Translations under genes and position numbers: made by a program
Assembly: GCA_023416585.1 (NCBI GenBank)
Contig: JAEZHM010000097.1
Span: forward strand, 1 to 58,594
DNA length: 58,594 nt
DNA from: Bacillota bacterium
GTDB lineage: Bacteria; Bacillota; Clostridia; Christensenellales; Aristaeellaceae
Reading direction: 5' to 3'
The notes under the pieces: model-generated
The model's input: only the letters and a program-made list of their open reading frames with translations
Told to the model about the DNA's origin: nothing
Databases searched by the model: none
In this document: piece after piece, positions 8,500-16,618 of the stretch
Layout: each line of letters starts with the position of its first letter
How positions within the stretch are numbered: the first letter of the stretch is position 1

Positions 8500-9360
8500 T
8501 TATTTCGAGCGGAAGATGGAGGGCATGCCGATGGAGGGGGCCTGAGGTTCTTCGCCGAACCACTTCTTAAACGCTTCCGTGTAGAGGGGATAGGTGGCGC
8601 CCGTCATTGCGTCAAACAATACCTGGTTGACGTAGTTGATCCATACCTGGTCGTTGGGGTTCATGGCTGCGCCGTAGTTCTGCGGGTTAAAGCTGAACCC
8701 GGAATCCGTGTACTTTTCGGGCTGCTGGGAAGCCAGCCACTTGATGGAGGACAAGTCAACCGCGCCCGCGTCAGCGCGGCCGGAGTCGACAGCCTGGTAC
8801 ACCAGGCCCTGGCTCTCATACTGGTCATCCTTTGAACCCGCCACCATGCGCTGCACATTGGCGGAAGCATCGGCGTTCTGCAGTATGGCAATGGTAACAG
8901 TCTGGCCCGCGGCTACAGCGGCAACGAGCTCATCATACGTCTTGTACTTGCCGCCAGTTTTGAGGATCAGGCCGATGCCTTCCGTATAATACGGAATGGA
9001 GAAGGCAACCTGCTGGGCGCGCGTGGGGTTGATGGTCATGAACTGGAAGGTGATGTCAACTTTGTCGGCCAGCGTGTTAGGAATGCGCTGATCGCTGGCC
9101 TGCTCTACAAACTGCACCTTGCTGGGATCGCCGAACAAGCCCTTGGCCAAAATACGCGCCATATCGATGTCGAAGCCTTCGTATTCGCCGCTTACATTGA
9201 TGGAGTGCCACGGCACATTCGTGGAGCCTGTGCCCACAATGAGGTAACCGCGGTCAAGAACTTCCTGGAGCTTGCTCTTTTGCACACCGGTCGCGAAAGC
9301 CGTGCCGCAAATACCTAGCAGCAAAGAAACGACGAGGATCAGTGCCAATGCCTTTTTCAT
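8500..9360 (-). CDS. Amino acid ABC transporter substrate-binding protein
   Basis: A 286-residue secreted protein of the family-3 solute-binding type. Its signal peptide ends near GTAFA. The region with YLIVGTGSTNVPWHSIN, GEYEGFDIDMARILAKGLFG and the TINPTRAQQVAFSIPYY segment is characteristic. It captures the substrate outside the cell for the two permeases. No lipobox cysteine follows the hydrophobic core, which is unusual for a Gram-positive binding protein. AAGGAGG nine bases before 9360 fixes the start. Confidence 0.92.
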   Translation of the reverse strand: MKKALALILVVSLLLGICGTAFATGVQKSKLQEVLDRGYLIVGTGSTNVPWHSINVSGEYEGFDIDMARILAKGLFGDPSKVQFVEQASDQRIPNTLADKVDITFQFMTINPTRAQQVAFSIPYYTEGIGLILKTGGKYKTYDELVAAVAAGQTVTIAILQNADASANVQRMVAGSKDDQYESQGLVYQAVDSGRADAGAVDLSSIKWLASQQPEKYTDSGFSFNPQNYGAAMNPNDQVWINYVNQVLFDAMTGATYPLYTEAFKKWFGEEPQAPSIGMPSIFRSK

Positions 9361-9428
9361 GTTGGGTTTCCTCCTTAAGAACATTATATTTGTTCATCCG
9401 GTACACCTGCCGGACGTAACATCCACCC

Positions 9429-9887
9429 TTAGATCCTCTGGGCGATAATCTCCACTTCCACAGACGCGTTGTCGGGCAGCGACCCGACGCCCACCGCCGT
9501 GCGCGCATGCCTTCCATTTTCGCCAAATACCGCAACCAACAGGTCCGACGCGCCGTTGATCACTGCCGGATGACCGCCAAAGTCAGGCGCGGCATTGACG
9601 TAGCCATTCAGCTTGATGATCCTGATTTTGTTAAGATCCGCGGCTGCATTCAACTCGCTGATCAGCCGCAGCGCGGCCAGGCGGGCGGATTGATACGCCT
9701 GTTCAATGGATACGGCGATGCCGACCTTGCCGGGATAAAGAAGTGTCCCATCAGGCTGCCATGCCGTCTGTCCGGCTACGTAAATCAGTTCGCCCGCATC
9801 TTGAGAAGTTAAATAATTCGCTACGGGAACTGGACATGCAGGTAAAGTGAGGCCTAATTCCGCCAACCGTTTTTCGATATTGCCCAT
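9429..9887 (-). CDS. RidA (YjgF) family imine/enamine deaminase
   Basis: A 152-residue protein of the Rid family. The segments ELIYVAGQTAWQPDG and GRHARTAVGVGSLPDNASVE contain the conserved glycines and the arginine that binds the substrate carboxylate. RidA hydrolyses reactive enamine/imine products such as 2-aminoacrylate made by PLP lyases. Its place in an operon with a SelA-fold PLP enzyme and a transaminase fits that role directly. The ATG at 9887 has GAGGGGG upstream; a GTG one codon earlier is possible. It lies downstream of the regulator gene and upstream of the binding-protein gene. Confidence 0.88.
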   Translation of the reverse strand: MGNIEKRLAELGLTLPACPVPVANYLTSQDAGELIYVAGQTAWQPDGTLLYPGKVGIAVSIEQAYQSARLAALRLISELNAAADLNKIRIIKLNGYVNAAPDFGGHPAVINGASDLLVAVFGENGRHARTAVGVGSLPDNASVEVEIIAQRI

Positions 9888-9972
9888 CACGTATGACCCC
9901 CTCTTAAGTGGATTCTATGCCGTTTCCCTTTGACGGCGATGCAGCCCATACATCCGTGAGGGAGCCAAAGAA

Positions 9973-10620
9973 TCAATCCTGCTCGTACTTCTCCAGGTAG
10001 TTATACAGCGTGTTCTTGGAAATGCCATAAACCTTTGCCACCCTGTCGCTGGCACGCTTTACCAGGAAGGCGCCCTTTTTATCCAGGTATTTGAGGCCCG
10101 CTATTTTTTCTTCTTTGCTCATATGGATGACTGGTTTGCCTACTTGCGAAATGGATTCCTGAATCAGCGCATCCAGCAAATCGCTTACGTTGTCTGTAAT
10201 GATTTCATTCACCTGCTGGGGCTTTGAAATATTTGCCAGCTTGTTTAGCGTGTTGGCCGAATATACGACATCGCTCACGTCCCAGTTGATGCATATCGAC
10301 CCGATAAGGCTGTCATCGTCGCCATGAATATAGATGGAGGTGGAACGGAGAATTTTGCCGTCTTTTGTTTTGGTCAGGTAGTTGTACTGATCTTCCTGCC
10401 CGGTCAGCCCGCGCAGAATTTCCAGCCCCAAATTGGTACCGCAGTCGTAAACCTTGCGCCCCGTGACATGCCCGTTTTCAATGGCGATAATGGTATGGTT
10501 ATACTCCTCGCTGTAATCGTGGAGCACCACCTCGCACTGGTCCCCAAATTGTGCGGCAATGCCTTTGATCAGCTTTAGAAAAAAGGGTAATTCTTCCTTG
10601 ATAGACTTCAGCGAAGACAC
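9973..10620 (-). CDS. YheO/DauR-like PAS-HTH transcriptional regulator
   Basis: A 215-residue regulator. Its N-terminal half matches the YheO-like PAS domain (GDQCEVVLHDYSEEYNHTII, GSICINWDVSDVVY). The C-terminal 55 residues form a helix-turn-helix ending VAKVYGISKNTLYNYLEKY. The family includes DauR, which controls D-arginine catabolism, and several regulators of amino acid use. It starts with GTG and has a weak ribosome site. It is first in the operon after a strong promoter, so it probably responds to the imported substrate and controls itself. Confidence 0.88.
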   Translation of the reverse strand: MSSLKSIKEELPFFLKLIKGIAAQFGDQCEVVLHDYSEEYNHTIIAIENGHVTGRKVYDCGTNLGLEILRGLTGQEDQYNYLTKTKDGKILRSTSIYIHGDDDSLIGSICINWDVSDVVYSANTLNKLANISKPQQVNEIITDNVSDLLDALIQESISQVGKPVIHMSKEEKIAGLKYLDKKGAFLVKRASDRVAKVYGISKNTLYNYLEKYEQD

Positions 10621-10641
10621 CTTCTTTTGTGTTTGTCGATT

Positions 10642-10672
10642 AAAAATATTCCAAGCTATAAAAAAATATTCC
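10642..10672 (-). promoter_or_regulatory. Direct repeats GGAATATTTTT in the leader (candidate operator)
   Basis: The 11-mer GGAATATTTTT occurs at 10662-10672 and 10642-10652, 20 bp apart (about two helical turns), just after the predicted transcription start. This is a good candidate binding site for the regulator encoded immediately downstream. Confidence 0.5.
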
Positions 10673-10683
10673 TCGTTGCGGTT

Positions 10684-10712
10684 AATATATCATGCGCTGT
10701 ATGCTGTGTCAA
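10684..10712 (-). promoter_or_regulatory. Sigma-A promoter of the D-amino-acid-type operon
   Basis: TTGACA (10707-10712) and TATATT (10684-10689) are spaced by 17 bp on the minus strand, upstream of the regulator gene. Confidence 0.88.
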
Positions 10713-10784
10713 CATATTTTTTGGCAAATGTTCAGGCGGATAAAAACATTATGATTCCTTAAGACGGCCTGAATAGCAAAACAC

Positions 10785-10818
10785 CCGGGGCGGCGCGCGG
10801 ATGAACGCGCCGCCCCGG
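10785..10818 (-). terminator. Terminator of the BlaI/M56 operon
   Basis: A 13-bp GC-rich stem (CCGGGGCGGCGCG with CGCGCCGCCCCGG) is followed on the minus strand by GTGTTTTG. It lies downstream of the frameshifted end of the M56 gene. Confidence 0.85.
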
Positions 10819-10853
10819 ATGTTGATAGCGGTGAGCAGTGACCCGCGCCGGCA

Positions 10854-10979
10854 TCAAGGATCCATTTCTTCAGTGACCCGTTCGGTATCTGCCAGAGGCA
10901 CTACATTCCCGTCCTTATCGTTTTCCATATAGCCAGGAGCCGCCCGCACAACGCGCATGGTGTCATCTTCGTAGCGCCA
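10854..10979 (-). pseudogene. Frameshifted C-terminal tail of the M56 protein
   Basis: In the other frame the bases after the CCCC run translate as WRYEDDTMRVVRAAPGYM and on to TERVTEEMDP, 42 codons without a stop and of protein-like composition. They continue directly from LNSP of the M56 gene. This supports a single-base indel in the homopolymer at 10980-10983. Confidence 0.65.
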
Positions 10980-12399
10980 GGGGACTGTTCAGCTTATTTT
11001 GGAGCTCGGTCATACTGTAGCTATCTGCATCCACGAAGGAGTAACGCGCCTTCAGAAGGGGCATATAGTCGACCCTGCTGTAAGTTGACACCTTTGGCAT
11101 CTCGGTATACTTGCCGGCAGCATCGGCAAATACCTTGTAGACGGACCCTGCCGCCCAATCTTTGCCGGTTGCGTTTTCGAGCACCACATACAGGGAGCTC
11201 CCGCGCAGCTTCATGGTGACATGTTGCGGATCGCGGCCTATGATGGCCGTAACGGTGCCTGTGCACACGTAAATCTGCTTATTCTTTACGCGCATATCCA
11301 TGTTTAACAGCAAATCGTTATAGTTGATCTCGTCCATGGACCAGGCGCGCTTGGTGTATTCATCCGCAGGCAGGATGGTTTCCAAAACATCCGTTTGAAG
11401 GCCTGCGGCTGGCGGTATGGGTGTTTTCACAGGCAGCTGCGTACCCCCCGCGGTGGCGAAGCTGAACAGGCATATAAGGCAAAGCAGTACGGCTGCAAGG
11501 ACGCTTACGTGTCTTTTGGGAAGGTGGCTGCCCATGATGTATTCCAGCCTTTCTTTCAGGTCGCGCTTTGTACCTAACATGGCCGCGGCGGAAAAAGGAA
11601 GGGGTTTGCCTGCAAGGTGCAATAGCGTTTCAGCGTATTCGAAGCGTTCCTCCCCGGTAAGGCTTCGTTTCACTTTGTCGTCGCAGCTAAGCTCGCAGTC
11701 GCGGCGGGAGACCGCCGCCGCCAGCCATACAAAGGGGCAGAACCAATAAACGGCGCACAGGACATTGCGCATTAGCGCCCATACAAGATCGCCCCTGCGC
11801 AGGTGGCATGTTTCGTGAAGAAGCGCGTAGCGCAGGTTTTCGGGCTGCATGCTTTTTTCCGTCAGCGCTATCACAGGCCTGAAAACTTTCAGCACACAGG
11901 GGGAGGGAAGCGTGGAAAGGTATACGGGGTATTTTGATCCGGGCAGGTCAATGCGCCGCAATTGGGCGCTTTTCATAAACCTGCGGTTGAACATGACCAT
12001 GAAAACTGCCGTTAGCAGCACCCCCAAGCCCCATAGGAGGAGCAGGAGAGATTCCGTGGAAAAGCCGGGGGAGGGGGAGGAAACGGGAGCGGTCATCACG
12101 GCCTCCTGCCTGACCAGCGGAGTGTACGGCGGGGCGATATCTTGCGTCCATGTTTGTGTAAGGGCAGCCGGCGGCATTATCAACGGGCTTTGCATATCCA
12201 TTGCGGAAGGCAGCAGCGGATTGGAAAGGGATAACGGCAGAAAGAAGCGCAGCGCCACCAGCAGCCAGGCGCCATACATAAGCCCCGGGCGCACATGCTT
12301 TTTGAAAAACTTCCGGAAAACCAGCAGGATTACGGCCATGGCCGACCCGGCGGCAGCCTGGGTGAGCAGCAGCGCAAGGACCGTTTTTGCCACGTTCAT
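10963..12399 (-). CDS. M56 (BlaR1/MecR1-like) membrane metallopeptidase sensor
   Basis: A 478-residue protein with N-terminal membrane helices, an M56 zinc protease with HETCH at 195-199 and a further helix near 300. After this comes an extracellular segment at about 355-440 that looks like a small OB-fold rather than the penicillin-binding domain of BlaR1. Such proteins cut the paired BlaI-type repressor when a signal arrives. The start overlaps the blaI-like stop (ATGA). The frame ends at 10963 with LNSPLALRR, but losing one G from GGGG at 10980-10983 would continue the protein for about 40 acidic residues (WRYEDDTMRVV... to EEMDP) with a stop at 10854. A frameshift or sequencing error is likely. 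Confidence 0.85.
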   Translation of the reverse strand: MNVAKTVLALLLTQAAAGSAMAVILLVFRKFFKKHVRPGLMYGAWLLVALRFFLPLSLSNPLLPSAMDMQSPLIMPPAALTQTWTQDIAPPYTPLVRQEAVMTAPVSSPSPGFSTESLLLLLWGLGVLLTAVFMVMFNRRFMKSAQLRRIDLPGSKYPVYLSTLPSPCVLKVFRPVIALTEKSMQPENLRYALLHETCHLRRGDLVWALMRNVLCAVYWFCPFVWLAAAVSRRDCELSCDDKVKRSLTGEERFEYAETLLHLAGKPLPFSAAAMLGTKRDLKERLEYIMGSHLPKRHVSVLAAVLLCLICLFSFATAGGTQLPVKTPIPPAAGLQTDVLETILPADEYTKRAWSMDEINYNDLLLNMDMRVKNKQIYVCTGTVTAIIGRDPQHVTMKLRGSSLYVVLENATGKDWAAGSVYKVFADAAGKYTEMPKVSTYSRVDYMPLLKARYSFVDADSYSMTELQNKLNSPLALRR

Positions 12400-12773
12400 C
12401 CCCCCCTCCGTTTGGATTCGATGAATTGGGAAAGCTCCAAAAGGTCTTCCTGGGTTATGTCGCCCGTCTCCACCATGGTGTGCATAAGCAGCACGGCATT
12501 GCCGTCAAACAGGCGCTTCAGCAGCTTTTGAGCCTGTTTGACGGCCAGGCCCTCTTTCTCGATCAGGGGATGGAAATGCTTGGCGCGCCCGGATTCCTCC
12601 ATGCGCACCGTTCCCTTTGCTACCATCCGCCTTAGCAGGCTGATCACCGTATGCTTCGTCCAGCCGGTTTCGGGCGAAAGGGCATGGGTGAGCTCTGTAA
12701 TGGTTTGCGGGGCCCGTGCCCACAAAAGGGACATGATCTTCCATTCGGCCTCGGTAAGGGAGGGATGATCCAT
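12396..12773 (-). CDS. BlaI/MecI-family transcriptional repressor
   Basis: A 125-residue winged-helix repressor. LTEAEWKIMSLLWARAPQTI starts the domain and TKHTVISLLRRMVAKGTV is the recognition region. BlaI-type proteins dimerise on dyad operators and are cleaved after the M56 partner is activated. AGGAGGT precedes the ATG. The promoter upstream carries two dyads, one over the -10 and one next to the -35, which fits self-repression. The two-gene operon lies divergent from a penicillin-acylase-like gene. Confidence 0.92.
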   Translation of the reverse strand: MDHPSLTEAEWKIMSLLWARAPQTITELTHALSPETGWTKHTVISLLRRMVAKGTVRMEESGRAKHFHPLIEKEGLAVKQAQKLLKRLFDGNAVLLMHTMVETGDITQEDLLELSQFIESKRRGG

Positions 12774-12810
12774 GAAGGTTTACCTCCTGTAGGATAGGTG
12801 GACATTTTAC

Positions 12811-12872
12811 TACCACAAATATTACCAGGGATAAGATGGGTGTGTCAAGAGGATGGTGGTAAATTTATTACC
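12811..12872 (-). promoter_or_regulatory. BlaI-type promoter and operators
   Basis: On the minus strand TTGACA (12843-12848) and TAATAT (12819-12824) are 18 bp apart. A dyad-like site, GGTAATATTTGTGGTA (12811-12826), covers the -10. A second, GGTAATAAATTTACCACC (12855-12872), sits just upstream of the -35. Confidence 0.8.
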
Positions 12873-12975
12873 TTTTACAAATGCTCTATTCATTGCATCC
12901 GCTATTCCGCTTCCGGGTTTCCATGCGAACATGCCGTTCAATCTCCATGATGCTGAACGGATGACATTTTGGTTG

Positions 12976-13004
12976 TTTACATATAAATGTGTTTGTGTTA
13001 TACT
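12976..13004 (+). promoter_or_regulatory. Promoter of the Ntn hydrolase gene
   Basis: TTTACA (12976-12981) and TATACT (12999-13004) are separated by 17 bp, about 100 bases before the ATG. Confidence 0.75.
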
Positions 13005-13101
13005 TAATTCATAGAACATGCAAATTTTACCAATAATGCCGACAAGTCATAGCAACTGTATCATTTTTCAGTCAACCAATCATGAGTGAGGAGAATAGGC
13101 T

Positions 13102-13929
13102 ATGAAAAAGAAGATCTCTTTGATGCTTGCATTGACCTTCATTTTTGCGTGCGTGCTTTCCCCTGCATACGCCTGCACCATCTTCAATGCGGCGGGGAAC
13201 AATATGCTGCTTGCAGGGAACAATGAAGAGCACGAAGACCCTAACGGCGAAGTCAGGTTCGAACCAAAATCCGAGGGGAAATACGGTACGATTACCTTTG
13301 CATTCGGCCCGTTTACCCAGGGCGGAATGAATGAGCAGGGGTTATTTTATGATAGCTACGCGCCCAATTACTTTAAAGCATCGCCCTGGATTCCCGGGCA
13401 GCTGCTGTTGACCGGTGAGCTGCCGGAAAGACAGCCCACATTGGAAGAAATAACGGAACTCTATACGAAGTACGACACCACCAGCAAAAAAATGCTGGAT
13501 ACATGCGCCACGGTAGAAGAGGCAATCCTCTTCTATCAAAAATACTATGAGGCCATCTTTGGATATGCGTATATGATGGTTGCAGACAAGACCGGCGCTT
13601 CGGCCATTTTCACCTGGGATTGGGATCAGAACAAAATGCTCATAGAGCGCAAGACAGGCAGCTTCCAGGTGATGGGCATCGGCAAAGATTACATCTATCC
13701 ACGTCTGAATGCAGACAACTATGAGGTCTCTGTGGATAATTTCAGAGAGCTGCTGAAAAACACGTCGCGCGATGATACCGCCTATTCGAATATTTGTGAC
13801 CTGAAAAACGGCGAGGTCTATGTATATAACCAGCACGACTTTGATTCTGTTCAGCAGTTCAACCTGGAAGAAGAGCTTAAAAAAGGGAGCCACTCATTTT
13901 ACCTGAAAGACCTGTTTGCAAAAAAATAG
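13102..13929 (+). CDS. Secreted linear-amide C-N hydrolase (penicillin V acylase / bile salt hydrolase-like)
   Basis: A 275-residue secreted Ntn hydrolase. The signal peptide ends AYA and the next residue is Cys25 (CTIFNAAG), so signal cleavage would expose the catalytic N-terminal cysteine. LAGNNEEHEDP follows in the place expected for this family. Family members cleave linear amides such as penicillin V, conjugated bile salts or N-acyl signalling molecules; the substrate here cannot be told. GAGGAG lies before the ATG and a terminator follows. The gene is divergent from the BlaI/M56 pair, which invites a link to beta-lactam or N-acyl amide sensing. Confidence 0.85.
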   Translation: MKKKISLMLALTFIFACVLSPAYACTIFNAAGNNMLLAGNNEEHEDPNGEVRFEPKSEGKYGTITFAFGPFTQGGMNEQGLFYDSYAPNYFKASPWIPGQLLLTGELPERQPTLEEITELYTKYDTTSKKMLDTCATVEEAILFYQKYYEAIFGYAYMMVADKTGASAIFTWDWDQNKMLIERKTGSFQVMGIGKDYIYPRLNADNYEVSVDNFRELLKNTSRDDTAYSNICDLKNGEVYVYNQHDFDSVQQFNLEEELKKGSHSFYLKDLFAKK

Positions 13930-14005
13930 CCAAAGAGCGGTGCTTTCTATGATAGGGGCTGGGGGAGGTTTGAAGGCAAGGCAATATCGGTTGTTATAGG
14001 GCAGC

Positions 14006-14048
14006 AAAAAAGCGCTCGCGGCGGAACAATCCGTGCTGAGCGCTTTTT
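14006..14048. terminator. Bidirectional intrinsic terminator
   Basis: AAAAAAGCGCTC and GAGCGCTTTTT form a stem of about 11 bp with A and T tracts on the two sides. It ends the Ntn hydrolase transcript and can also stop the converging minus-strand transcript. Confidence 0.85.
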
Positions 14049-14079
14049 AGTTGATTGGCGTTATTAACTTTCACCATGG

Positions 14080-14313
14080 CTACACGAGATTTTTGTACTC
14101 GCGCCGGCCATCTGCTATGGCATAAACCGTTACTGTCTTTTTTTCATCAGCGGTTTTGTATTAGATCAAATGCCGCTCGACAGTCAAAACGCGGTAACCC
14201 TGCTTTTTGAGATCACCGTATCGGGGAATGCTGCCCATGTGCGGCGAGGATTCCGATTGCAGAAGGGCGTGCTCCAGTTTCTTAAGAAATGGCTTCGCCA
14301 GCCTGAATTCCAT
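14080..14313 (-). pseudogene. Small unknown gene with an in-frame TAA
   Basis: From an ATG at 14313 the frame reads MEFRLAKPFLKKLEHAL, continues to VERHLI, then meets TAA at 14161-14163. It resumes in the same frame as YKTADEKKTVTVYAIADGRR up to a TAG at 14080. The composition on both sides of the TAA is protein-like, which suggests a 77-codon gene broken by one nonsense mutation. I do not recognise the family. It follows the GH127 gene by 34 bases on the same strand. Confidence 0.5.
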
Positions 14314-14347
14314 TATCAATGTTCACCGTTTGTTGTTCATTGGCCTG

Positions 14348-16258
14348 CTATTCCGCTTCAGGGATCCATACGCGCATTTCATTCAATCCCCGGTTGCTCC
14401 AGGCGTAGTAGGGGATCAGCGTAAGCGTGCAGGGTGCAACTTCGGGCCGATGGAACGAATAGAGCGAACCGCTTTTTTCCGTTCTGTATCCATCCACATG
14501 GATTTCCACAATGCCGCCCAGCTTATCCGATGGAATGACTTCCACAGCTCCATCCTTCTTGACCGACAGCGAAAGCACATCGCCGTTATTGTCAGCACCC
14601 TCCAGGCAGTAGACCAGCGGGCCCCTTTGGAAGGCTACCCTGCCGCTGTCCGCGCTGACATTGGTAGAAGCAAAGATCCGCTTGACCTCCATATCGAAGG
14701 TGACGGTGATTTCATCTTCCTTGGAAAACGCGCCCTTCACAGAGGCATATCCGTTTTTGCTTTCACAGTTTATTTTTTTGCCGTTTAGAGCAATTGTTGT
14801 ATTGGCGCTCCAACCGGGAAGGCGGATGGCAAGTTCAACCGGCATTTTTTCTCCATCCGGCCCGAACCTGTAGGTGACATGGTTTCCGTAAGGGTATTCG
14901 GTCTCCACGCTGATTTTGCCGCCCGGCACATCCAGTGTGCCTGAGATAAACAAATGGGAATAGAGTGTATCGCCCTCCTGGCTCCAGGCATACCTGCCCA
15001 GGGAGGTAAGCAGCCTTGCCACATTCGGCGGGCAGCAGGCGCAGGTGAACCACTTGGGCCTTTGCGGCAGTGCGTGACGGTGGGTGACCGCCTCCCCCGA
15101 AATGCCGGGGACTGCCTCCAGTGGGTTCACGTAAAAGAACCTGGCGCCGCTTTGTTCCATGCCGGCCAGCACGCAGTTGTACAGCGCCCGCTCTAAAACG
15201 TCAGCATACTCCGCGTTTATCTCCATATCCAGCATCTTGCGCGCAAAGAAGATCAGCGCGATGGACGCGCAGGTTTCGGCATAGGCGGTGTCGTTGGGCA
15301 GGTGATAATCCACGGTGAATCTCTCACCCTCGTAGGCCGAGCCGATGGCGCCGGTCACATACATACGGCACTGTACGATGTTTTCCCATAGCGTTTTGCA
15401 GGCCTGTTTCAGGCTTTCGTCGTTTGTTTCCACGGCGACATCCGCCATGCCGGTGTATAGGTATGCGGCGCGTACGGCATGGCCCACGGCCTTTTTCTGC
15501 TGGCGGACGGGCGCTTGGCATTGGAAGTATTCCATGTCGAGGCCTCTGCCGCCCCATACGGACCAGGGATAACGTTCCGCTTCTTTTATATAGTATTCGC
15601 TGTCCACGCCCCGGACATTGATGAAATGCTCCGCCAGCTCTTTGTATGCATCATTGCCCGAACACCTATACAAACGCATCAGCGCAAGCTCCACCTCGGG
15701 ATGGCCAGGGAAGCCTTCGGCCTTGTCTTCCACGAAGCGCTTGTAAATATGGTCCGCCATTTTACACATCACGTTCAGCAGCTTTGCTTTGCCCGTGCAC
15801 TCATAATAGGCGACGGCGGCTTCCATCATGTGCCCGGCGCAGTAAAGTTCGTGGGCTTCCTGCAGGTTGGTCCAGCGCTTGTCAGGCTCCTTGACGGTAA
15901 AATAGGTGTTCAGATAGCCGTCTTGCTGCTGCGCGCTTTCGATCAGGTCAATCACATGATCGCAGCGCTGTAAAAGCTCGGGGTCGGGATGGCGGTACAG
16001 CGAATAGGCCGCCGCCTCCAGCCATTTGGCCACGTCGCTGTCCTGAAAGACCATGCCGTAGAATTCCTGGCTGCATTTGCCTGTTTTAAGCTTTTCGGCA
16101 GCGGCCCTGAAATTCTCTAAGGCGTGGCTCTTTTCGGCGCCCTCGATTTCGTCGTTTAGAACCTTTTCCTGATAGGGAATCACCACATCGGAAACAAGCT
16201 TTTCATAGCGGCCCATAAAACCGCCGGAAACCGCAAAGCGTTTGAGCATGTCGGTCAT
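14348..16258 (-). CDS. GH127 beta-L-arabinofuranosidase-like glycosidase
   Basis: A 636-residue cytoplasmic protein of glycoside hydrolase family 127. The family's metal-cysteine site is complete: E312 (acid/base position), E328 and C330 in AETC, and the CACCPPN motif with C408 and C409. In characterised members the last cysteine is the nucleophile and zinc is bound by Glu and three Cys. The enzyme removes beta-L-arabinofuranose from plant glycans or hydroxyproline-linked arabinans. There is no signal peptide, so it acts on imported oligosaccharides. GGAGGAA precedes the ATG. It stands alone here, away from the main carbohydrate locus at 32-46 kb. Confidence 0.93.
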   Translation of the reverse strand: MTDMLKRFAVSGGFMGRYEKLVSDVVIPYQEKVLNDEIEGAEKSHALENFRAAAEKLKTGKCSQEFYGMVFQDSDVAKWLEAAAYSLYRHPDPELLQRCDHVIDLIESAQQQDGYLNTYFTVKEPDKRWTNLQEAHELYCAGHMMEAAVAYYECTGKAKLLNVMCKMADHIYKRFVEDKAEGFPGHPEVELALMRLYRCSGNDAYKELAEHFINVRGVDSEYYIKEAERYPWSVWGGRGLDMEYFQCQAPVRQQKKAVGHAVRAAYLYTGMADVAVETNDESLKQACKTLWENIVQCRMYVTGAIGSAYEGERFTVDYHLPNDTAYAETCASIALIFFARKMLDMEINAEYADVLERALYNCVLAGMEQSGARFFYVNPLEAVPGISGEAVTHRHALPQRPKWFTCACCPPNVARLLTSLGRYAWSQEGDTLYSHLFISGTLDVPGGKISVETEYPYGNHVTYRFGPDGEKMPVELAIRLPGWSANTTIALNGKKINCESKNGYASVKGAFSKEDEITVTFDMEVKRIFASTNVSADSGRVAFQRGPLVYCLEGADNNGDVLSLSVKKDGAVEVIPSDKLGGIVEIHVDGYRTEKSGSLYSFHRPEVAPCTLTLIPYYAWSNRGLNEMRVWIPEAE

Positions 16259-16482
16259 GAATCATTCCTCCAGTATGAGTACGTTTGGTTCCTTCCCTTC
16301 GGGATGGAGAATAGGTGCTTTTTGAAAAAAACCGGATGAACGAAGTATACCATGGATAAAAGAAAAATACATGGAGCATGTTCGCAACCCCATGTATTAT
16401 TTTCCGAAATGCTTACTGCTGCGCTCCCGTTTTGGGGGATATTGCGGTTCAACTAAAGTAAGGATGAATAGCGTTTTCATCC

Positions 16483-16511
16483 TTGACAACACGGTTGGAG
16501 GATGAGATAAT
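16483..16511 (+). promoter_or_regulatory. Promoter of the DUF2798 gene
   Basis: TTGACA (16483-16488), a 17-bp spacer and GATAAT (16506-16511). The expected start is near 16518, giving a leader of about 135 bases. Confidence 0.85.
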
Positions 16512-16531
16512 AACGCGACAACAGAATAGCT

Positions 16532-16618
16532 CGCAAACGACACATGTAGTACTTTTTAGTACGTAAATCTGATTACGGGACGAGTTTTCGTAATTTGGTG
16601 TACATGTGTTTTTTTGCG
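16532..16618 (+). ncRNA. Candidate structured leader RNA (three-way junction)
   Basis: Within the 5' leader, CGCAAA (16532-16537) and ACACATGTA (16540-16548) pair with TACATGTGT (16601-16609) and TTTGCG (16613-16618) to form a long closing stem. Inside are two hairpins: GTACT-TTTT-AGTAC (16549-16562) and ATTACG...CGTAAT (16572-16594). T-rich sequence follows. All helices are perfect by eye. I do not recognise a known riboswitch class. Confidence 0.5.

Noticed and set aside
11849..12424. 191-codon plus-strand frame opposite the M56/BlaI genes
   Set aside because: It is a shadow of clear membrane-protease and repressor genes on the minus strand and has no recognisable domain.
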